DNA from: Actinomycetes bacterium
Lineage (GTDB): Bacteria > Actinomycetota > Acidimicrobiia > Acidimicrobiales > Ilumatobacteraceae
DNA length: 64,000 bases
Reading direction: 5' to 3'
Assembly (NCBI GenBank): GCA_025360105.1
Contig: JANYCT010000040.1
Span: 62,001-126,000 of the forward strand
In this document: positions 25,565-31,482 of the stretch, piece after piece
Position numbering within the stretch: the stretch's first letter is position 1
Layout of the letters: each line of letters starts with the position of its first letter
The notes under the pieces: model-generated
What the model was told of the DNA's origin: nothing
The model's input: the letters and a program-made list of their open reading frames with translations, nothing else
Database searches by the model: none
Made by a program: the position numbers and the translations under genes

Positions 25565-26916
25565 CTGATATCGATGAAACACCCGTACTCCCGACCGTTG
25601 TGATCGTCGGTCGGCCGAACGTGGGCAAGAGCACGCTGTTCAATCGCATTGTCGGTGAACAGGTTGCCATCGTGGAGGACCGCCCTGGCGTCACTCGCGA
25701 CCGCAAAGAGGTGGAGGCCGAATGGCTCGGCCGGCCATTCACCCTCGTGGACACCGGCGGCTGGTTGCCGAGCGGCAGTGAACTCGACGACAAGGTGAGC
25801 CGTCAGGTGGAGGCCGCTGTCAAGAGAGCAGACCTCGTGTTGTTCATGGTCGACGGTTCGGTGGGTGTCACCGACGACGACGAGCAGATCGCGATCTGGC
25901 TTCGCCGCATCAAGCCACCGGTATTGCTTGTGGTGAACAAGGCTGACAACGACCGGCGCGAAGGCGACCGATGGGAGTTCCTCTCGCTCGGGCTCGGTGA
26001 TCCCGTGCCCGTGAGCGCTCTCCACGGCCGCCGCGCCGGCGACTTGCTCGACGAGGTCATCGCCCGTATTCCCGATGTGAGCGCCGCCGGCATCGTCGAG
26101 GCACACATCGAGGCAGATGAGGACTGGACCCCGCCCGAGCAGGCGCCGCCACGCGTCGCCGTTGTCGGTCGTCCCAACGTGGGCAAGAGCACGCTGTTCA
26201 ACCGGCTTGTCGGCGAGAACCGTTCGGTGGTGCACGACATGCCCGGCACCACACGCGACGCGATCGACACCCTGGTCGAAACCGAGGACGGACCGATCGT
26301 GTTCGTCGACACGGCCGGTATGCGCCGACGCGCGAAGATCGATGACTCTGCCGAGTACTACTCATTCGTCCGTGCGCTGCGAGCCATCGACGATGCTGAC
26401 ATCGCGTTGTTCGTCATCGACGCAACCGAGGGTGTCACCGGCCAGGATCAGCGCCTCGCTGAGCGCGTCGATGCGGCCGGATGTCCCATCGTGTTGCTGC
26501 TCAACAAGTGGGAGCTGATCGAAGATGCCGAACAGCGCCTCGACATCGTGGCCGACGTGAAGCGCAAGCTCGGCTTTATCGGCGACGCACCGATCCTGAA
26601 GATCTCCGCGCTGAGCGGCAAGGGCGTGAACAAGCTCCGCCCTGTCCTCCAGGAAGCCATTCTGCAGTACCACCGTCGCGTGCCGACGCGCGACGTGAAC
26701 AAAGTCATTGCTGCTGCGCAGCAGAAGCAGCCGGCTCCCGGCGGTACGAAGGTGCTGTACGCAATGCAGGGCGCCACCGACCCACCCACGTTCACGCTGT
26801 TCGTGAATCGCGAGTTGCCGCACACATATCTGCGATATCTCGAGCGCAGCATCCGCGAGGCGTTCGACTTCGGTTCCACGCCGCTGAAGCTGCGCGTTCG
26901 GCGACGCACGGAGTAG
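25561..26916 (+). CDS. der: Ribosome biogenesis GTPase Der (EngA)
   Basis: A 451-residue protein with two tandem GTPase domains. P-loops GRPNVGKST occur near residues 17-25 and again near 203-211, each followed by DTGG or DTAG switch II motifs and NKAD/NKWE guanine-specificity motifs. The C-terminal KH-like domain contains KVLYAMQGATDPPTF. Der is needed for 50S subunit assembly. It is translationally coupled to the DUF512 gene upstream through a four-base overlap. Length is normal. Confidence 0.97.
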   Translation: MTDIDETPVLPTVVIVGRPNVGKSTLFNRIVGEQVAIVEDRPGVTRDRKEVEAEWLGRPFTLVDTGGWLPSGSELDDKVSRQVEAAVKRADLVLFMVDGSVGVTDDDEQIAIWLRRIKPPVLLVVNKADNDRREGDRWEFLSLGLGDPVPVSALHGRRAGDLLDEVIARIPDVSAAGIVEAHIEADEDWTPPEQAPPRVAVVGRPNVGKSTLFNRLVGENRSVVHDMPGTTRDAIDTLVETEDGPIVFVDTAGMRRRAKIDDSAEYYSFVRALRAIDDADIALFVIDATEGVTGQDQRLAERVDAAGCPIVLLLNKWELIEDAEQRLDIVADVKRKLGFIGDAPILKISALSGKGVNKLRPVLQEAILQYHRRVPTRDVNKVIAAAQQKQPAPGGTKVLYAMQGATDPPTFTLFVNRELPHTYLRYLERSIREAFDFGSTPLKLRVRRRTE

Positions 26917-26928
26917 GTTGACGGCTCC

Positions 26929-27186
26929 ATGCCCTGGTGTGAGGATTGCGCCAAATACTTCGCTCCATCAGCGATGACCGAATCGGGTGAATGCCCCACG
27001 TGTGGTCGAGTACTCGAGGCACCGCGAACCAGCACTCCGATCACTGCGAAGAATCTTGATCTGCGCAAGCTTGCTTCCGGCGAAAATGGCGTCGACGAGG
27101 ACGTTAAGGCGCCATGGCACTTCAAGCTGATGATGGTGATGCTGGTGCTCTATTTCGTGTATCGCATCGTGCAGCTGTTTCGCTGA
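26929..27186 (+). CDS. Small zinc-ribbon membrane protein
   Basis: An 85-residue protein. Two CxxC knuckles (CEDC at residues 4-7 and CPTC near residues 22-25) form a rubredoxin-like zinc ribbon. A polar linker follows, then one C-terminal membrane helix (LMMVMLVLYFVYRIVQLF), so it is tail-anchored with the zinc ribbon in the cytoplasm. I do not recognise a named family. A TAGGTT hexamer (26914-26919) nine bases before the ATG fits a leaderless start inside the end of der, though co-transcription with der is also possible. Confidence 0.75.
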   Translation: MPWCEDCAKYFAPSAMTESGECPTCGRVLEAPRTSTPITAKNLDLRKLASGENGVDEDVKAPWHFKLMMVMLVLYFVYRIVQLFR

Positions 27187-27218
27187 CAGAAACGCCCGCG
27201 GGTCCGACCGACCAGTGT

Positions 27219-28049
27219 TCAGCGTGGCAAGCGGGTGAGGGACACCGAAACGTGGATCTCGCGTCCGCGGCCGCCGGTGAAGATCCCGCTCATCGGACTC
27301 ACGTCGTGGTAGTCGCGGCCGCGTGCCACGACGATGTGTTGCTCGCCGACCTCACGACCGTTCGTGGGATCGATCGGGTGCCAGTAGCCAACCCATGCCT
27401 CGACCCACGAGTGTGATTCACCAATGATCGTCTCGCCGATCTCGCCGCTTCCGGAGTAGAGATACCCCGAGACGTAACGCGCCGGAATGCCGGCCGAGCG
27501 AAGAATCGAGAGCATGATGTTCGTGTAGTCCTGACAGACCCCGCGCCCGCTCTCCCACGCCTGACTCGCCGGGGTGAAGACATGTGTAGCGCCGGGCCAA
27601 TACTCGACCCGCTGGCCGATGAGTACGGCGAGGCCCTCGACGGCGTCGCGCGGCGTGGCATACGCGCGCATGTCGTAGCCGTGTGGGACGGCATCGATGA
27701 GCTTTGTGAGCGGCAGATACTCACAATAGTCGTCGAGCACCTGCGCCGACGCAAGGTCGCCCCATGCGGCCGACTCCTGGGGAGTGCTGGTGGAGTACGA
27801 GTCAACGAGGCTTTCGACGATCACGCTCAGGCTCATGTGCGGCGTCTGCAGATCGAACGACTGCACCGTCGTCCCCCAGTAGTCGCGGTACGTGAAAATG
27901 GGCGCGGTTGGGCCAACGCTCGTGCGGTGCTGAATGAGGATCTGATGTTCGTCGGTCAAGGGCGTCATACGTAGTTCGTTGAACGACGCGTGCACCTCGG
28001 ATTCATAGACGTAGGTGGTGTGGTGAACCACCTCGAGCCGCCACGCCAT
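27219..28049 (-). CDS. Transglutaminase-like protease-fold protein
   Basis: A 276-residue protein with an N-terminal beta region (bacterial transglutaminase N-domain) and the catalytic triad context: Cys in GVCQDYTNIML, His in ESHSWVEAW and Asp in HPIDPTNGR. It is the standard third member of the ATP-grasp/alpha-E/transglutaminase operon found in many bacteria, proposed on comparative-genomic grounds to make or modify small peptides; no reaction is established. Its start overlaps the stop of the alpha-E gene, so all three genes are coupled. Confidence 0.9.
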   Translation of the reverse strand: MAWRLEVVHHTTYVYESEVHASFNELRMTPLTDEHQILIQHRTSVGPTAPIFTYRDYWGTTVQSFDLQTPHMSLSVIVESLVDSYSTSTPQESAAWGDLASAQVLDDYCEYLPLTKLIDAVPHGYDMRAYATPRDAVEGLAVLIGQRVEYWPGATHVFTPASQAWESGRGVCQDYTNIMLSILRSAGIPARYVSGYLYSGSGEIGETIIGESHSWVEAWVGYWHPIDPTNGREVGEQHIVVARGRDYHDVSPMSGIFTGGRGREIHVSVSLTRLPR

Positions 28050-28954
28050 CAGTGGCTCCAGACGATCGAGCCAACGGGCCGAAAGAACTGATTGCGCGTT
28101 CCGACGCTGGTGTTCGCAACGGCGCGGATGGATTGACCGACCAGATGCTCGACCCGCGCGTCATCGATGGTGGCCGACGAGTACGTCAACTCACTGCGCA
28201 GCAGTCCGATCGACTGCACCAACTCATCGACGCGTGTGGACGTCGCCATCGCGATTTCCTTGATGGCCTCCTCGCTGCGTACCGCGCTGTGCAGCAGCGA
28301 GCGAGGAAAGACCGAGTCGGTCACCAGGAATGCCCGCACCCTGTCGGCGGTGAGGGGCACGTGCCCTCGCAGGAAAGTGCTGAGTCCTCCGACGGCGCGC
28401 AACATCGTTGCCGGACCCTGATCGGGCCACATCCGCTCGACATGCATATTGAGCATTCGGCTGACGATGTCGAGTCGCTCAAGCGACATTCCGAGGTTGA
28501 AGAATGATCTCGCCTCGTCGCGCGGGGCTATCCAGTCGAACACGCCCTGCACACCGGCAAGGCTTTCCAGAAAGCCGCGGAGCGTGCCGCCGGGTGAGCG
28601 TGGATCAGGCCGCTCGCTCGCGGTTCGAAGGTATGCCTTGTTGAGCGTCTCGAAAAAGTCGGCGGGTATCGAGTCGCGAATGGATCGAGCGTTGTTGCGC
28701 GCAGCAGTGAGGGCCCCAACGATGGTGCTGGGTGACTCTGCCGATCCGTAGACGACAAGCACCAGCTCTGCCGGCGTGGTTGCCTTCTCGGTGAGGCCGA
28801 ACCGCTCGGTGAGCAGGTCACATCCGCGAGCCGGGTCATTGCGGTGTTCCTGCACGATCAGCTGGTGGTGTTCGATCAAGAGTCGTGTCGTGCCCTCGGC
28901 GCGCTCGAGATACCGACCCATCCAGAAGTACGACTCGGCCAGCCGACTCAGCAT
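28049..28954 (-). CDS. Alpha-E domain protein (DUF403)
   Basis: A 301-residue, mainly helical protein beginning MLSRLAESYFWMGRYLERAE, the conserved opening of the DUF403/alpha-E family. Members are always found with, or fused to, circularly permuted ATP-grasp proteins. The conserved acidic and Arg residues of the first helix are present. Function is unknown. It overlaps the upstream ATP-grasp gene by seven bases and the downstream transglutaminase gene by one base. Confidence 0.9.
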   Translation of the reverse strand: MLSRLAESYFWMGRYLERAEGTTRLLIEHHQLIVQEHRNDPARGCDLLTERFGLTEKATTPAELVLVVYGSAESPSTIVGALTAARNNARSIRDSIPADFFETLNKAYLRTASERPDPRSPGGTLRGFLESLAGVQGVFDWIAPRDEARSFFNLGMSLERLDIVSRMLNMHVERMWPDQGPATMLRAVGGLSTFLRGHVPLTADRVRAFLVTDSVFPRSLLHSAVRSEEAIKEIAMATSTRVDELVQSIGLLRSELTYSSATIDDARVEHLVGQSIRAVANTSVGTRNQFFRPVGSIVWSH

Positions 28955-30606
28955 GGCGGCACCTCCGTGGACGCTTCACGTTGTTGCTGTTGCTGTTGCT
29001 GCTGTTGCTGCTGTTGCTGCTGTTGCTGCTGCTCCTCCTGCTGGCGTAGCCGGTTGAAGGGCAGTACGTCGGGGCCGTGCTCGCGTGGGATGTCCTCGAT
29101 CTCATCGACGCTTTCGACGGCAGCGGACCGAATGATTGATGATGTGTCGTCGATCTCAGCATCGCCATCACCGATCTCGGTGAGCACCCATGTGTCCTTG
29201 GTGCCACCGCCCTGACTGGAGTTAACGACGAGGCTGCCCTCCACGAGAGCGACGCGCGTCAACCCGCCCGGCAACACCCAGATGCCATCGCCCTGATTGA
29301 CCGCAAATGGTCGAAGGTCGACGTGTCGACCAGCGAGCGTGCCATCGTCGAGCACCGTTGGGCATGTCGACAGGCCAACAACTGGTTGTGCAATCCACCC
29401 CCGGGGATCTGCCTTGATCTCGTGCATCACCGTGACGAGTTCCTCGTCGGTCGCGCGCGGTCCGATGACGATGCCGTATCCACCTGAGCCGGCTACCGGC
29501 TTGACCACCATCTCGTTGATGTTGTCGAGCACATGATGCATGGCCTCGGGATCTTGCAGATCGTAGGTTTGCACGTTCGGCAGGATCGGCTCCTCGTTGA
29601 GGTAGTAGCGGATCATGGTGGGCACATACGGATACAGACCCTTGTCGTCGGCCACACCGTTGCCGATGCCGTTGGCGATGGTCACGTTGCCGGCTCGCGC
29701 TGCGTTCACGAGGCCGGGCACACCAAGCACACTGTCGGGGAGGAAGTGCACGGGATCGAGGAAGTCGTCGTCGATGCGGCGATAGATCACATGCACCGGT
29801 TCTGCGCTACGCGTCGTGCGCATGAACAGCGCATTCCCTTTGCAGAACAGGTCACGTCCCTCGACCAACTCGACGCCCATCCGTCGAGCGAGGAAGGCGT
29901 GCTCGAAATGTGCCGAGTTGTGTACGCCAGGTGTCAACACCGCAACGGTTGGGTAGCGCACCCCCGATGGAGCCGATGCCTTCAGCGCGGTCAGCAACTG
30001 TTCGGGATACTCCTGAATCGATCGCACCGAGTAGGCCGAGAACAACTCAGGCACCACGTGCCCGAGGGTGCGCCGGTTTTCCATCACGTAACTCACGCCA
30101 GACGGGCAACGCAGATTGTCTTCGAGGACGCGGAAGACGCCCGCGCCATCGCGCACGAGGTCGATGCCGGCGACGTGCACCCGTACGCCGTTCGGCGGGC
30201 GAAGTTCGTGAGCGCAACGGTGGTAGTGCTCCGAACTGGTGACCAGCGCCTTGGGCACAATCCGGTCGGCAATGATCTTCTGTCGCCCGTACACATCGTC
30301 GAGGAACATCTCGAGAGCCTTCACCCGTTGGATGATTCCAGCCTCGATGCCCGTCCATTCCCCTGCGCCGATGACTCGGGGGACCAAGTCCACCGGCAGC
30401 GGCCGCTCTCGGCCTGACAACGTAAAGGTGATGCCCTGCATCGATAGATACGCGTCGCGTTGGAGGCCTCGCTTGACCAAGCCATCGCGCCCTATCGATT
30501 GCAAGGTATCCCACAGCTGTTCGATACCGACTCGAGGGGTTTCGCCATCGAGGAGCTCATCGACAAATTGCACGCCTTGTGTGTACCCCTGTTGTGTTTC
30601 GTGCAT
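28948..30606 (-). CDS. Circularly permuted ATP-grasp protein (DUF404/DUF407) with C-terminal polyglutamine
   Basis: A 552-residue protein with the permuted ATP-grasp fold. It has VRVHVAGIDLVRDGAGVF and EDNLRCPSGVSYVMENR in the first half, and the nucleotide loop GSGGYGIVIGP in the second. The family is predicted to ligate amino acids or peptides using ATP. The C-terminal tail is unusual: after an EE pair it has 17 consecutive glutamines and then a short REASTEVPPC end. The ATG at 30606 follows TACGAT (complement of 30615-30620) by eight bases, so it heads a leaderless three-gene operon. Confidence 0.9.
   Translation of the reverse strand: MHETQQGYTQGVQFVDELLDGETPRVGIEQLWDTLQSIGRDGLVKRGLQRDAYLSMQGITFTLSGRERPLPVDLVPRVIGAGEWTGIEAGIIQRVKALEMFLDDVYGRQKIIADRIVPKALVTSSEHYHRCAHELRPPNGVRVHVAGIDLVRDGAGVFRVLEDNLRCPSGVSYVMENRRTLGHVVPELFSAYSVRSIQEYPEQLLTALKASAPSGVRYPTVAVLTPGVHNSAHFEHAFLARRMGVELVEGRDLFCKGNALFMRTTRSAEPVHVIYRRIDDDFLDPVHFLPDSVLGVPGLVNAARAGNVTIANGIGNGVADDKGLYPYVPTMIRYYLNEEPILPNVQTYDLQDPEAMHHVLDNINEMVVKPVAGSGGYGIVIGPRATDEELVTVMHEIKADPRGWIAQPVVGLSTCPTVLDDGTLAGRHVDLRPFAVNQGDGIWVLPGGLTRVALVEGSLVVNSSQGGGTKDTWVLTEIGDGDAEIDDTSSIIRSAAVESVDEIEDIPREHGPDVLPFNRLRQQEEQQQQQQQQQQQQQQQQQREASTEVPPC
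28981..29031 (-). repeat. CAG/CAA tract encoding 17 glutamines
   Basis: Seventeen consecutive glutamine codons on the minus strand, ten CAG and seven CAA, largely in a nine-base CAACAGCAG rhythm. It lies near the 3' end of the ATP-grasp gene, next to the start of the alpha-E gene. Length changes would stay in frame. Confidence 0.95.
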
Positions 30607-30614
30607 GTGTCGTC

Positions 30615-30692
30615 ATCGTAAAGGTACAAAACGCTATGCCGCGCTGTTGTCGGGCACGAGTGTTGTCGCGGGGAGTCGGACGCCGTTACCAT
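30615..30692. promoter_or_regulatory. Divergent promoter region: ATP-grasp operon / tRNA-Pro
   Basis: On the minus strand, TACGAT (complement of 30615-30620) lies eight bases from the ATP-grasp start. On the plus strand, TTGTCG (30663-30668) and TACCAT (30687-30692) are 18 bases apart and resemble -35 and -10 elements. They would start RNA near base 30,699, about 28 bases before the mature tRNA. Confidence 0.5.
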
Positions 30693-30726
30693 CTGTCGGC
30701 CGATTGAAATCGGGTTCCGTGGTCAA

Positions 30727-30803
30727 CGGGCTGTAGCGCAGCTTGGTAGCGCACTTGTCTGGGGGACAAGGGGTCGTGGGTTCAAATCCCGCCAGCCCGA
30801 CCA
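30727..30803 (+). tRNA. tRNA-Pro (anticodon GGG)
   Basis: A 77-base cloverleaf with CCA encoded. The acceptor stem CGGGCTG (30727-30733) pairs with CAGCCCG (30793-30799), followed by discriminator A and CCA at 30801-30803. The anticodon stem CTTGT/ACAAG encloses the seven-base loop CTGGGGG, giving anticodon GGG for proline CCC codons. The T arm contains GTTCAAATC. Upstream there is a promoter-like pair, and downstream a strong terminator. The 157 bases from that terminator to the next gene hold nothing else I can identify. Confidence 0.97.
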
Positions 30804-30817
30804 AGAAGAGAGCAGGT

Positions 30818-30848
30818 CAGAGCCGGTCCGTAAGGGCCGGCTCTGTTT
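30818..30848 (+). terminator. Rho-independent terminator of tRNA-Pro
   Basis: CAGAGCCGG (30818-30826) pairs perfectly with CCGGCTCTG (30837-30845). Three more pairs (one G-T) extend the stem to 12 base pairs with a GTAA loop, followed by TTT. It starts 15 bases after the tRNA CCA end. Confidence 0.88.
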
Positions 30849-31005
30849 CGTTGCACGGCAAGCTGGCACACGTGTGACGCCACGCTGTGTGGGCTTAACC
30901 GGCCAAATATTGCCGTCTTTCGGCTCAACTCGGGCCTGCAGCTGACCGATACCTGTGTGACACCCCTGGATCAGCCATGGGGTTCGGCACCAAGACGGAT
31001 CGGGT

Positions 31006-31482
31006 ATGACCATCGCAACGAGCGTGCACAGAGACGAGGTGCCAGGTCGCGCTCAGCGCGATCAGGGCTTCAGCATTGTGGAGCTCGTGGTGACAATTGG
31101 GATCCTGGGCGTGTTGATTGCCCCGCTGATGTCGGCCGCGATTGCATCAATTCGAGCGTCGTCGTCGACTCGGAATCTGGCCCAGGTGCAGACGGTCTTG
31201 CAGAACGCAGCCGACCGCGTGAACCGTGCCCCGAAGGGTTGCGACTACACCGTGTATGCACAAGCAGCAGCCCAGTCTCAGGGCTGGGCTGCTGGCCAAG
31301 CCACCATCGTTCAGTCGCGCTATGTGCCTGGATCGACACCGGCGGCCGCAGGTAGCTGGGTCAGCGGCGCGTGCTCGGGTCTCGTTCCCGACGCATTGCT
31401 CGTGCAAGTGGTCACCGTGACGGTGACAAGTCCCGATGGTTCAACCAAAAGTTCCGTACAGGTGGTGAAGAGTGATATCTGA
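31006..31482 (+). CDS. Prepilin-like protein (type IV pilin/pseudopilin, PilV/minor-pilin type)
   Basis: A 158-residue protein with a class III prepilin signal. A charged leader of 21 residues ends in glycine, followed by FSIVELVVTIGILGVLIAP. Cleavage is expected between Gly21 and Phe22, leaving the conserved glutamate at mature position 5 and a hydrophobic helix. The rest is a small globular domain with two cysteines. It is first of three overlapping genes (it overlaps the next by 11 bases) with the order of minor-pilin cassettes. No strong ribosome-binding site is visible. Confidence 0.86.
   Translation: MTIATSVHRDEVPGRAQRDQGFSIVELVVTIGILGVLIAPLMSAAIASIRASSSTRNLAQVQTVLQNAADRVNRAPKGCDYTVYAQAAAQSQGWAAGQATIVQSRYVPGSTPAAAGSWVSGACSGLVPDALLVQVVTVTVTSPDGSTKSSVQVVKSDI

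Noticed and set aside
30727-31005. Integration site with direct repeats of the tRNA-Pro 3' end
   Set aside because: I saw no second copy of the tRNA end in the next 5 kb and no integrase gene in the window.
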